Made by a program: the position numbers and the translations under genes
Part shown: one piece after another, positions 16,215 through 23,589 of the stretch
Numbering within the stretch: position 1 is the stretch's first letter
Layout of the letters: the number at the start of each line of letters is the position of its first letter
NCBI GenBank assembly: GCA_905233385.1
Contig: CAJOEH010000005.1
Location: forward strand, 1-64,000
Reading direction: 5' to 3'
DNA from: an uncultured Oscillospiraceae bacterium
Lineage (GTDB): Bacteria > Bacillota > Clostridia > Oscillospirales > Oscillospiraceae
DNA: 64,000 nt
Notes under the pieces: model-generated
What the model was told of the DNA's origin: nothing
Database searches by the model: none
The model's input: the letters and a program-made list of their open reading frames with translations, nothing else

Positions 16215-16249
16215 AATGTTTCCCGCATTCCCATAAGTTTTACAGCCAT

Positions 16250-16278
16250 ATTATAACACCGACGAGGAGGTTTGTCTA
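16250..16278 (-). promoter_or_regulatory. Promoter of yqeG-peptidase unit
   Basis: Minus strand TAGACA (16273-16278), 17 nt, TATAAT (16250-16255). It overlaps the ribosome-binding site of the divergent gene at 16279. Confidence 0.65.
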
Positions 16279-16932
16279 TTGTCAATCCCCTTCTATTTCG
16301 CAATGGAGGAAAATGAGGCTTCGCCGTCGGCAGGAGGCCGCTGCGCGCAGCTCGGATTCGGGTTTCAGGAAGACGGGTCGCTCCGCCTGCCGCGGCGGCT
16401 GCTCTCCGGCGCTGCCGCCGTGGTCGACGATCATCTCCTGCCGTCGACGCCGCCGGAGCCCGCCGTGCTGGATCGCTTGGCGGAGACGTGCGGAAACGGC
16501 TGTTTTCTTGATTTTGAGCGTCCGATCAATGAAGTCGGCGCTGCGATCGCGGTAGGGCTGCATCAGCGCCTGAACGGAAATATGACCGTGCCGCCGGCGC
16601 TTCACGGCCTCTGCCCGGACGCCGCCGTGCAGGTGCAAGGGCCGTTCTGCAATCATTGGGAGAGATTCATGCAAAATGTGCAGGCGCAATACGGTTATCA
16701 CTGGGTCCTTGAGGTCATCCCGTGGGATAAAAGCATACAGTTGACGTATATGGAAACGCAGGAGGGCTGTCTGCACGCGGCAGTCTGTCATTATCGCGTG
16801 AAGGACAGCCTTGTGCATTTTTTTGATACGGAAGAAACGATCACGCAGAAGCTCGCCGTCGCAGAAAAATACGGCTGTCAGGCGGGCATCGTATTGCTTC
16901 GGGAATATACGAAGAATGCGCAGTTTGTTTGA
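16279..16932 (+). CDS. Unrecognised protein, possible degenerate TIM-barrel
   Basis: 217 residues, no signal peptide or membrane helix. It uses a TTG start with GAGGAGG 8 nt before it. I do not recognise a family. Strand-like blocks AAVVDDHLLP, GCFLDFERP, MTVPPALH, HWVLEVIPW and LVHFFDTEETITQKLAVAEKYGCQAGIVLLREY alternate with helices. The last block resembles the final strand-helix-strand of glycoside hydrolase family 18 barrels, but the DxxDxDxE catalytic motif is absent, so any enzyme activity is doubtful. Its promoter must overlap the divergent yqeG promoter. The 3' end runs into a hairpin that borders repeat copy 2. Confidence 0.75.
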   Translation: MSIPFYFAMEENEASPSAGGRCAQLGFGFQEDGSLRLPRRLLSGAAAVVDDHLLPSTPPEPAVLDRLAETCGNGCFLDFERPINEVGAAIAVGLHQRLNGNMTVPPALHGLCPDAAVQVQGPFCNHWERFMQNVQAQYGYHWVLEVIPWDKSIQLTYMETQEGCLHAAVCHYRVKDSLVHFFDTEETITQKLAVAEKYGCQAGIVLLREYTKNAQFV

Positions 16933-16940
16933 ACTGCGCA
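16917..16940 (+). terminator. Hairpin at gene end, left border of repeat copy 2
   Basis: TGCGCAGTT (16917-16925) and AACTGCGCA (16932-16940) with a TGTTTG loop containing the TGA stop region. There is no strong U-run. The GCGCAGTT/AACTGCGC stem recurs at 17104-17132. Confidence 0.6.
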
Positions 16941-17103
16941 CACAGCGCGCCAAAACAACTATTCGACGCGCTGTGTGCAGATTTTCAAGCTTTCAAAAAG
17001 CTTGAAAATCAGTTTTATTGAACGTGAAAGACAACCCTGACGGTTTTCTTTCACACTTTCTTTCCCTCCGAAGATCAGATTCATAACGTATTATTGAAAG
17101 ACT
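16938..17103 (-). repeat. Hairpin-rich repeat element, copy 2 (56-nt core at 17017-17072)
   Basis: Reverse-complement copy of the element at 13310-13468, identical over the 56-nt core. On the core's downstream side are a palindrome at 16981-17009 (13-bp arms, TTTTCAA/TTGAAAA as in copy 1) and a second one pairing 16938-16949 with 16967-16978. It is bracketed by related hairpins at 16917-16940 and 17104-17132. Confidence 0.85.
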
Positions 17104-17132
17104 GAGGGCGCAGTTCGATGAACTGCGCCCTC
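17104..17132 (+). terminator. Terminator hairpin, right border of repeat copy 2
   Basis: GAGGGCGCAGTTC (17104-17116) and GAACTGCGCCCTC (17120-17132) then TTTTAT on the plus strand. It separates the 16279 gene from the convergent xerD. Confidence 0.7.
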
Positions 17133-17164
17133 TTTTATAACAGCCGGCAAATCCTCACCGACCG

Positions 17165-18049
17165 TCAGGCCCTGGGATGATATTTATTGTAGACGTTCTT
17201 CAGATTCTGCTTGACGACCTGCGTATAGATCTGGGTCGAAGAAATATCGCTGTGGCCGAGCATTTCCTGCAGCGAGCGCAGGTCCGCGCCGTTCTCCAGA
17301 AGATGCGCGGCAAAGCTGTGGCGCAGCGTATGCGGCGTAATGTCTTTGCTGATCTGCGCGGTCTCCTGATAGTGCTTGATGATCTTCCAGAAGCCCTGGC
17401 GGGTCATGCGGTCGCCGTTGATATTGACAAAGAGCGCTTCTTCCTCCGGGCCGGAGACCATCTTCGGGCGAATATCGGTCAGATATGTCGTCAGAGCCTT
17501 CACAGCGGCGGGATACAGCGGGATGATACGGAACTTGCCGTTGCCTTCGCACTTGATAAAGGCGCCGGCCACGCTGACGTCGGCGACGTTCAGGGAGATC
17601 ATCTCGCTGACGCGCATACCGGTCGCGTAAAGCGTTTCCAGCATTGCCTTGTCACGGTAGCCCTTCATATCCGTGCACTTGGGCTGTTCAAGCAGGAGCT
17701 CGACTTCCCTGCCGGTCAGAATCTGCGGCAGCTTCTTCTCCGCCTTCTGCTGCGGGATCTCATAGACGGGGTTATCGGAAACGAAGCCTTCCGCCTGAGA
17801 GAACGAATAAAAGCTTTTGAGCGAAGCGATGCAGCGGGCGACCGTGGACGGCGACTTGCCGTTGTTGGTCAGGTGCTGCGTATAGCGGCAGATGCAATCG
17901 CGGTCGCAAGACTCGAGCGGAAGATCCTCAATGTCCGAAACGTATTCGGAAAACTGACGGATGTCACGCATGTAGGAAGCAACCGTGTTGGCAGACGCGT
18001 GCTTAATATTCAAAAGATAGTTCTCGTAAGCAGCCACAAGATTTGCCAT
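17165..18049 (-). CDS. xerD: Site-specific tyrosine recombinase XerD
   Basis: 294-residue recombinase, the normal XerD length. The N-terminal core-binding domain covers residues about 1-90. The catalytic domain has Arg in YATGMRVSE, the box HTLRHSFAAHLLENGADLRSLQEMLGHSDISSTQIYTQV (His-x-x-Arg, His, nucleophile Tyr). With XerC it acts at dif to resolve chromosome dimers at the septum. AAAGGAA lies 10 nt before the ATG. Its promoter and a dif-like sequence are both just upstream. The closeness of the match to XerD, including the PQQKAEKKLPQILT segment, makes this the stronger candidate of the two Xer genes for the chromosomal role. Confidence 0.93.
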   Translation of the reverse strand: MANLVAAYENYLLNIKHASANTVASYMRDIRQFSEYVSDIEDLPLESCDRDCICRYTQHLTNNGKSPSTVARCIASLKSFYSFSQAEGFVSDNPVYEIPQQKAEKKLPQILTGREVELLLEQPKCTDMKGYRDKAMLETLYATGMRVSEMISLNVADVSVAGAFIKCEGNGKFRIIPLYPAAVKALTTYLTDIRPKMVSGPEEEALFVNINGDRMTRQGFWKIIKHYQETAQISKDITPHTLRHSFAAHLLENGADLRSLQEMLGHSDISSTQIYTQVVKQNLKNVYNKYHPRA

Positions 18050-18169
18050 CTGAGCGGTTCCTTTCTACAAGATTCGGCAAAAATCAACATATTGTGTTTG
18101 GGAAAAAGAACAATCACAATTTATGCGAAAAATATTATTTCTACCAATTTTTTTGCCGGTGCAAGAGTA

Positions 18170-18198
18170 ACTATACCGCAAAAATCCTTGAATTTCAA
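18170..18198 (-). promoter_or_regulatory. xerD promoter
   Basis: Minus strand TTGAAA (18193-18198), 17 nt, TATAGT (18170-18175), giving a leader of about 115 nt. Confidence 0.65.
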
Positions 18199-18226
18199 TA
18201 CTTTTTCACGATTTTGTTAAAATTTG

Positions 18227-18267
18227 TTTATTATGCACATATATTATGTAAACTTAGTTATGTAAAC
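18227..18267. other. dif-like right arm and direct repeat
   Basis: Bases 18239-18254 read ATATATTATGTAAACT, identical to the centre and XerD-side arm of the published Bacillus subtilis dif. The XerC-side arm does not match. TTATGTAAAC is repeated directly at 18258-18267 (period 14). It may be a dif remnant, a non-canonical site, or chance in AT-rich DNA beside xerD. Confidence 0.35.
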
Positions 18268-18399
18268 CTCGTAACTAATTATCAGCTTTTGTAACCCTTT
18301 TGAAACTACCTTCCAACATCTTGTATTGCCGCCGGTAAACTGCGCTATATATTGCGCATTTTCGTTTTGCAGGATTTCCTGCAATTATCCAAAATCGCT

Positions 18400-18780
18400 T
18401 TATGCATTTTTACGACGTTTCCCTCCCCCGAGCAAACTGCCGAGGAATCCGCCCGCCAGCACCGCGATCACGTTGGGTAAAACGCCGCCGTACCCTTCCC
18501 CGAAAAACAGAAGATTGGACAGCAGCAGGATCCCGGCATATCCTGCGGCAAACAGCATTCCCCGAACGAACTTCTTCCGACTTGCCCGATACGCGCCGAA
18601 CATGGACACCACCAGCGCGACAAGCCCGATCCCGATCGCAGCGATCAGATCGAGCATCTTTTCCGGTGCCGCGCCTGTTAGGATCAGTTTCGCGCCGCCT
18701 AGCGCCGTCAGGATCGTCAGCGCGGGAATCGCGACCGCAGGAACGATCCAAAAACCTTTGAAACGCTTTTTCGTTTTCAT
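18400..18780 (-). CDS. TIGR04086-type membrane protein
   Basis: 126 residues with four hydrophobic segments: about 10-32, 42-63, 74-92 and 100-118. The glycine-rich end (AVLAGGFLGSLLGGGKRR) and the position directly downstream of yajC match the TIGR04086 / YrzE membrane family of Firmicutes, whose function is unknown. The start is taken at the ATG (18780) after GGTGAG; two GTG codons just upstream are alternatives. A terminator palindrome separates it from yajC, so it may have its own promoter or depend on read-through. Confidence 0.8.
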   Translation of the reverse strand: MKTKKRFKGFWIVPAVAIPALTILTALGGAKLILTGAAPEKMLDLIAAIGIGLVALVVSMFGAYRASRKKFVRGMLFAAGYAGILLLSNLLFFGEGYGGVLPNVIAVLAGGFLGSLLGGGKRRKNA

Positions 18781-18839
18781 CACCACTCACCTTCCCTTTT
18801 GTACAGACTATTGTCCGACTCCGGAATCTATGACAGAAA

Positions 18840-18869
18840 GAAACGCACGACCGATCGGTCGTGCGTTTC
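18840..18869 (-). terminator. yajC terminator
   Basis: GAAACGCACGACC (18840-18852) and GGTCGTGCGTTTC (18857-18869) around GATC form a perfect palindrome, 11 nt after the yajC stop, followed on the minus strand by TTTCTGTC. Confidence 0.8.
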
Positions 18870-18880
18870 ATACGATAGGA

Positions 18881-19249
18881 TTAATCGTTGTCTTTCTTCT
18901 TTTTCTTGGCGTCCTTTTCCGCTTTTCTCTTCGCGGCGCGCTCCTTCGCGGCAGCCTGCGCCTCGGCGCGGGCCTTCTGCGCGTTTTCCTGCGCGGTATT
19001 GTTCGTCATGACGGACCACTTGGCAAGTTCCATACGGACGCGGTCCATGCTGGTCTCGATCACGATGTTGTCGTCCTTCATATCGACGATCTTGCCGACG
19101 ATGCCGCCGATGGTCGTGATCTTATCGCCCTCTTTCAGAGAGCTGCGAAGCGCTTCTTCTTCCTTCTTCTTTTTCTTCTCAGGACGGATGATCATAAAGT
19201 AGAACACCGCAACCATAGCTACAAGAATAATGATAAAACTGGGATCCAT
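18881..19249 (-). CDS. yajC: Preprotein translocase subunit YajC
   Basis: 122 residues: one N-terminal membrane helix (IIILVAMVAVFYFMII), then RPEKKKKKEEE, the conserved LKEGDKITTIGGIVGKIVDMKDDNIVIET fold, and a long Lys/Ala/Glu helix at the C-terminus that is longer than usual. YajC binds SecDF and the Sec holotranslocon and is non-essential in most bacteria. In Firmicutes it follows queA-tgt, as here, but an independent sigma-A promoter lies just upstream. Confidence 0.94.
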   Translation of the reverse strand: MDPSFIIILVAMVAVFYFMIIRPEKKKKKEEEALRSSLKEGDKITTIGGIVGKIVDMKDDNIVIETSMDRVRMELAKWSVMTNNTAQENAQKARAEAQAAAKERAAKRKAEKDAKKKKKDND

Positions 19250-19278
19250 GGAACTTCCTCCTGTTATTTGGTAATGCT

Positions 19279-19307
19279 ATTATAGCGAATTGCGCCCTGT
19301 AATGCAA
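19279..19307 (-). promoter_or_regulatory. yajC promoter
   Basis: Minus strand TTGCAT (19302-19307), 17 nt, TATAAT (19279-19284). Confidence 0.7.
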
Positions 19308-19336
19308 GCATTATATCAGATTTTTTACAATTTCAG

Positions 19337-20473
19337 TCAATCCTCGGCAGGCTTCCCGAGTTTTTCTGAGTACGCCGCGCGGAACTGCGCAAACGTCCCG
19401 TCGTCCAGCGCGTCTCTGATCCGCTGCGTCAGTTTGTTGTAGAAATACAGGTTGTGCATGACCGACAGACGCATGGCGAGCATCTCCTCCGCCTTAAACA
19501 GATGGTGGAGGTAGGCGCGGGAGTAGCGGCGGCAGACCGGGCAGTCGCATTCCGGGTCGATCGGCCGCTCGTCGCGCTCGTACTTCGCGTTTTTGAGGTT
19601 GCGCGTGCCGCCCCAGGTAAAAAGCTTCGCGTGCCGCGCGTTCCGCGCCGGCATGACGCAATCGAAGAAATCGACGCCCCTCGCCACGCCCTCGATGATA
19701 TTTGACGGCGTGCCGACGCCCATCAGATAGCGCGTTTTGTTCTTCGGCATATACGGCTCGATCGCCTCGATGATCTCGTACATCGTCTCCGTCGGCTCGC
19801 CGACCGCAAGGCCGCCGATCGCGTAGCCGGGCAGTTCAAGATCGGCGATCTGCTTCATGTGCTCGATGCGCAGGTCGGCGTAAGTGCCGCCCTGATTGAT
19901 GCCCCAGAGCATCTGCTGCGGATTGACGGTCGTTTCCAGCGCGTTCAGACGGGCGTTTTCCGCCTTGCAGCGCACCAGCCAGCGGTACGTCCTCGCGATC
20001 GACGCCTTGACGTAGTCGTAGGGCGACGGATTTTTGACGCACTCGTCGAACGCCATGCAGATATCGGAGCCCAGATTCGACTGGATCTGCATACTCTCTT
20101 CGGGACCCATGAAGATCTTTCTGCCGTCGATATGGGAGGCGAAATACACGCCCTCCTCCTTGATCTTTCGCAGGCTCGCAAGAGAAAACACCTGAAACCC
20201 GCCGGAATCGGTCAGGATCGGCCCGTCCCAGGTCATGAACTTGTGCAGGCCGCCCATCGCGCGGACGGTCTGATCGCCCGGGCGCAGATGCAGATGATAG
20301 GTATTGGAAAGCTCAACCTGACAGCCGATGTTCTTCAGGTCCGCCGCGCTCAGCGCGCCCTTGATCGCGCCCTGCGTGCCGACGTTCATGAACACCGGCG
20401 TCTGCACCGTGCCGTGCGCGCAGGTAAAGGTCCCGCGCCGCGCCGCGCCTTCCGTTTTCAACAGTTCAAACAT
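19337..20473 (-). CDS. tgt: tRNA-guanine(34) transglycosylase
   Basis: Exchanges guanine-34 for preQ1 in tRNAs with GUN anticodons, a step in queuosine synthesis. 378 residues with a TIM-barrel fold: the catalytic Asp region LTDSGGFQVFSL, the substrate-binding GLAVGEP, YLMGVGTP, the second catalytic Asp in GVDFFDCVMP, and the zinc site CDCPVCRRYSRAYLHHL (Cys-x-Cys-x2-Cys plus His). GAGGTAA precedes the ATG. It lies 8 nt downstream of queA, forming the conserved queA-tgt pair. Confidence 0.97.
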   Translation of the reverse strand: MFELLKTEGAARRGTFTCAHGTVQTPVFMNVGTQGAIKGALSAADLKNIGCQVELSNTYHLHLRPGDQTVRAMGGLHKFMTWDGPILTDSGGFQVFSLASLRKIKEEGVYFASHIDGRKIFMGPEESMQIQSNLGSDICMAFDECVKNPSPYDYVKASIARTYRWLVRCKAENARLNALETTVNPQQMLWGINQGGTYADLRIEHMKQIADLELPGYAIGGLAVGEPTETMYEIIEAIEPYMPKNKTRYLMGVGTPSNIIEGVARGVDFFDCVMPARNARHAKLFTWGGTRNLKNAKYERDERPIDPECDCPVCRRYSRAYLHHLFKAEEMLAMRLSVMHNLYFYNKLTQRIRDALDDGTFAQFRAAYSEKLGKPAED

Positions 20474-20481
20474 AGCTTACC

Positions 20482-21507
20482 TCACTCTATAAACATCGCG
20501 TCGCCGAAGGAGAAGAAGCGATAGCGTTCTTTGACCGCCTCACGGTATGCGTTCATCACGTGATCGTAGCCCGCGAAGGCCGAGACCAGCATGATGAGCG
20601 TACTCTCCGGCAGGTGGAAATTCGTGATCAGCGCGTCCATCGCCCTGAAACGATAGCCGGGATAGATGAAGATATCCGTCCACGCGGACTTTTCGGTGAA
20701 TCTGCCGTTTTCGTCCACGAGAGATTCCAGCGTGCGGCAGGAGGTCGTCCCGACGCAGACGATCCTGCCGCCGGCGGCCTTCGTCTCGTTTAGAAGCGCG
20801 GCAGTCTCGGCGGAGATCATACAGAATTCGCTGTGCATATGGTGCGCCGTCACCTCTTCGACCTGCACCGGCCGGAAGGTGCCGAGGCCGACGTGCAGCG
20901 TCACATAGGCGAGCTTCACGCCCTTTGCGGCGATCTTCTCCAGCAGTTCCTTCGTGAAATGCAGACCGGCAGTCGGGGCGGCGGCGGAGCCGTTGACTCT
21001 GGAATAGACCGTCTGATAGCGTTCGCCGTCCTGCAATTCTTCTTTGATATAGGGCGGGAGCGGCATCTTGCCGAGCTGTTCCAGGATCTCGAGGAAGATC
21101 CCTTCATAATGGAACTGCACCAGACGGTTTCCGTCTTGCAGCACTTCTTTGACCGTCGCCGTCAGCTTCCCTTCTCCGAAGGAGAGCTCCGCGCCCTCGT
21201 GCAGCTTCCTGCCGGGTCGCACGAGGCATTCCCAGACGCCTTCCCCGCGATCGGTCAGAAGCAGGACCTCCGCCGCGCCGCCGGAAGGTACGCGCTTGCC
21301 GAGAAGGCGCGCCGGCAGGACGCGCGAATCGTTCATCACGAGGCAGTCGCCCGCATGCAGGAATTCGATGATATCATAAAAATGCCGGTGCTCCAACGCG
21401 CCGATCGCCTTCTGCATGACGAGCAGGCGCGAGCCGTCTCTGCGTTCGAGCGGCGTCTGCGCGATCAGCTCCTGCGGAAGGTCGTAATAGAAATCACTTG
21501 TTTTCAA
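20482..21507 (-). CDS. queA: S-adenosylmethionine:tRNA ribosyltransferase-isomerase
   Basis: Transfers and rearranges the ribosyl moiety of SAM onto preQ1-tRNA to make epoxyqueuosine. 341 residues, normal length: [25 protein letters not shown] at the start, [12 protein letters not shown], the SAM-site block [25 protein letters not shown] and [19 protein letters not shown] near the end. It uses a TTG start. The ribosome-binding site is weak (AAAGAG), so translation may be modest. It shares a transcript with tgt from a clear promoter. Confidence 0.96.
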   Translation of the reverse strand: MKTSDFYYDLPQELIAQTPLERRDGSRLLVMQKAIGALEHRHFYDIIEFLHAGDCLVMNDSRVLPARLLGKRVPSGGAAEVLLLTDRGEGVWECLVRPGRKLHEGAELSFGEGKLTATVKEVLQDGNRLVQFHYEGIFLEILEQLGKMPLPPYIKEELQDGERYQTVYSRVNGSAAAPTAGLHFTKELLEKIAAKGVKLAYVTLHVGLGTFRPVQVEEVTAHHMHSEFCMISAETAALLNETKAAGGRIVCVGTTSCRTLESLVDENGRFTEKSAWTDIFIYPGYRFRAMDALITNFHLPESTLIMLVSAFAGYDHVMNAYREAVKERYRFFSFGDAMFIE

Positions 21508-21538
21508 TATTGCAGCTCTTTTCGTAAAAATCTACCTC

Positions 21539-21567
21539 ATTATATCTGATAATTTCCGCTTTTTCAA
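21539..21567 (-). promoter_or_regulatory. queA-tgt promoter
   Basis: Minus strand TTGAAA (21562-21567), 17 nt, TATAAT (21539-21544). Confidence 0.75.
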
Positions 21568-21609
21568 CAGGGAAATCCGCGAGGAATTTCAATTCACGAA
21601 AAATTTTTA

Positions 21610-21638
21610 TTGCAAAACGATAAGCGATGGATTATAAT
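21610..21638 (+). promoter_or_regulatory. Promoter of the DUF4173-like gene
   Basis: TTGCAA (21610-21615), 17 nt, TATAAT (21633-21638), divergent from queA. Confidence 0.75.
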
Positions 21639-21684
21639 ATCCCCATAAGCATCCAATCTATCGCAATATCAAAGGAGGATAAAC

Positions 21685-23310
21685 ATGCAGAATAATCCCT
21701 ATCCGCCCGATTTGGATCAGTATTTCGGCAATCAACCGCAGATGCAGCCGCCGTACCGCCAGCCGGTACAGCCGCCGATCGTCGAGCGGCCCTTCTTCGG
21801 CACGGACCGCAAGGCGATCGTTTTCGCGCCGATCCTTTTCTGTCTGAGCGTTCTGTGCGTCAATTCGTTTCTTTTCGCGCACCGTCCCGGGCTCGGCGCA
21901 AGCATCTTTACTGTCGGGATCTTCTTCGCACTCGCGGTGTTCCTGTATAAAAAGAAAAAGCAGGTGACCTTCTACGGCGTTTACGCCTGCGTCGCCTATC
22001 TCGCCTTTGCCGTGTCGTTCAGCGTAACGGGAAGCAGAAGCGTGATCCTATTGGTGCTCCCCGCGATGTTCGCGCTCTCCGCCGTCATTTACACGGAATT
22101 TATGCGGCAGCGCAGATACACCGGGTTTCGCTCCATCGCCGACCTTTGCCGCACGAACTTCGTTCTGACCTTCGGCCGGATCCATTACGGCGTCTATGCC
22201 CTGTTCCACAAGGAAGCGCCGGACGGAACGATGCAGAAGCGCAAATCCGGCGGCGTGCTATTGGGCATTGCTATCGCCGTCCCCTTCCTGCTGGTCATCG
22301 TTCCGCTGCTGATCGAATCTGACGCGGCCTTTGAAAATCTGCTCGTCAGGCTCACCTTTACCACAGCGACGGAACTCCTGATCTCTGTCGCGCTTGGCGG
22401 CCTGTTCTTCCTGCTTCTGTTCGGAAGGGCCCTCTGTATCCCGCGTGAGGAGCAGAAAATGACAACGCAGGAACACAACGGCGAGATAGAGCCGGTCATC
22501 GTGATCACTTTCCTGTCGATGATCGCGGCGGTCTACGTCGTCTATCTCCTGTCCCAGCTCGCCTACTTCTTCAACGGCTTCGCAGGAATCCTGCCCGGCG
22601 GCTACAGCGTCGCGGAATACGCGCGCCGCGGTTTCTTTGAAATGTCGGTCGTATGCGCGATCAATCTGCTGATCGTTTTCATCGCCAATCTGATCGTGAA
22701 GAAGAAAGAAGGCAAAAAGCCGCGCACCGTAACGATCCTGTCGCTCTTCCTCTGCGTGTTCTCTCTGTTTCTGGCGGCAACCGTGCTGTCAAAGATCGGC
22801 CTGTATATCCACAGCTTCGGCATGACCCGCCTGCGCATCCTGACTTCCCTGTTCACGATCCTGCTCGCCGTCGTCTTTATCGCCGTTTCGATCCACCTGT
22901 TCAAAAAGAACGTGCCCTACATGAAGATCGCGCTGGTGACGGCAACCCTGCTGATTCTGTTCGCGGCCTTTGCGGACACCGACCGTCTGGTCGCGGCCTA
23001 TAACATCCGCGCCTATCAGAGCGGCAAGCTCAGCGCGATCGACATGGGAACGATTCGCGATCTGGATTCTCACGGAGTCGTTCCCTACGTGATAGATCTG
23101 ATCTACGACGATGACCCCGCCGTCGTAGAAGACGCTAAAGTGATCCTCTCCAGACACGCGAGAGAACTGTTTGACATCACCTCCACCGAGTACGGCGCAA
23201 AACCGGTGCGGGTAACGGACTGGAGATCGTGGAATCTTGCAGAGCAGGAAGCGGTCGATCTGCTGGAAAAGGAATTCAACAAATACTATACGTCCTATCG
23301 GTATCGATGA
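21685..23310 (+). CDS. DUF4153/DUF4173-like polytopic membrane protein
   Basis: 541 residues. A Pro/Gln/Tyr-rich cytoplasmic N-terminus (residues 1-40) precedes about ten to twelve membrane helices, then a soluble C-terminal stretch of about 85 residues (IDMGTIRDLDSHGVVPYVIDLIYDDDPAVVEDAKVIL...). The segment YSVAEYARRGFFEMSVVCAINLLIV matches the hallmark of the DUF4153/DUF4173 membrane family. Function is unknown; in other bacteria such genes sit near stress or envelope regulators. AAAGGAGG precedes the ATG by 8 nt. It is monocistronic, ending just before the hairpin-rich tRNA-island border. Confidence 0.8.
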   Translation: MQNNPYPPDLDQYFGNQPQMQPPYRQPVQPPIVERPFFGTDRKAIVFAPILFCLSVLCVNSFLFAHRPGLGASIFTVGIFFALAVFLYKKKKQVTFYGVYACVAYLAFAVSFSVTGSRSVILLVLPAMFALSAVIYTEFMRQRRYTGFRSIADLCRTNFVLTFGRIHYGVYALFHKEAPDGTMQKRKSGGVLLGIAIAVPFLLVIVPLLIESDAAFENLLVRLTFTTATELLISVALGGLFFLLLFGRALCIPREEQKMTTQEHNGEIEPVIVITFLSMIAAVYVVYLLSQLAYFFNGFAGILPGGYSVAEYARRGFFEMSVVCAINLLIVFIANLIVKKKEGKKPRTVTILSLFLCVFSLFLAATVLSKIGLYIHSFGMTRLRILTSLFTILLAVVFIAVSIHLFKKNVPYMKIALVTATLLILFAAFADTDRLVAAYNIRAYQSGKLSAIDMGTIRDLDSHGVVPYVIDLIYDDDPAVVEDAKVILSRHARELFDITSTEYGAKPVRVTDWRSWNLAEQEAVDLLEKEFNKYYTSYRYR

Positions 23311-23345
23311 TCCGAGCGTAGCGCTGTGTTAGTCCAGTATGATAG

Positions 23346-23396
23346 AGACAAACACTCGCGAGCCGCGGGCTAATTGTTAAGTACCGCCTTTCGAGT
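23346..23396. repeat. Degenerate att-like repeat unit A
   Basis: A weaker relative of the unit at 23412-23504: GAGAC...ACTCG at the left and TAAGTACCGCCTTTCGAGT at the right, against TAAGAGCCGCCTTTCGAGT in the second unit. It may be an older tandem copy. Confidence 0.5.
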
Positions 23397-23411
23397 ATAA
23401 TTCAATATCAT

Positions 23412-23510
23412 GGAGACGAATGGACTCGCTTTTCTGCGGAAAAGCCGCGGCGGTTGCGACATGCCACCGGCATGTCGCTAAGAGCCGCCTTTCGAGTCCA
23501 TTAGCAGTCG
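23412..23510 (+). other. Three-way-junction structured element
   Basis: AATGGACTCG (23419-23428) pairs perfectly with CGAGTCCATT (23493-23502). Inside are CTTTTC/GAAAAG (tgcg loop) and a long arm, GGCGG..CCGCC enclosing GCGACATGCC / GGCATGTCGC (23457-23479). It could be a folded recombination site or a structured RNA. TTCGAGTCCATTAG (23491-23504) is also an exact 14-nt match to the tRNA-Val 3' region but in opposite orientation. Confidence 0.5.
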
Positions 23511-23515
23511 GAACC

Positions 23516-23551
23516 AAAAAGAAAAGACCACAAAAGTGGTCTTTTCTTTTT
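23516..23551. terminator. Strong bidirectional terminator
   Basis: AAAAAGAAAAGACCAC and GTGGTCTTTTCTTTTT form a 16-bp stem with an AAAA loop, flanked by A and T runs. It ends the island gene from one side and the DUF4173-like gene from the other. Confidence 0.85.
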
Positions 23552-23589
23552 GGATAAAAACTGCTATTTTAACAGAATAGGGGTTATCG

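Larger units (their letters stand above)
18050..18399. other. AT-rich intergenic region (350 bp)
   Basis: It holds the xerD promoter and leader, a dif-like right arm with a direct repeat at 18244-18267, and small hairpins near 18335-18385 (for example TTGCAGGA/TCCTGCAA at 18368-18385), which may terminate the membrane-protein gene at 18400. No ORF is credible. Confidence 0.7.

Noticed and set aside
16250-16290. TTGACA on the minus strand near 16285 as the yqeG -35
   Set aside because: It lies 24 nt or more from the -10; TAGACA at 16273-16278 gives the correct 17-nt spacing instead.
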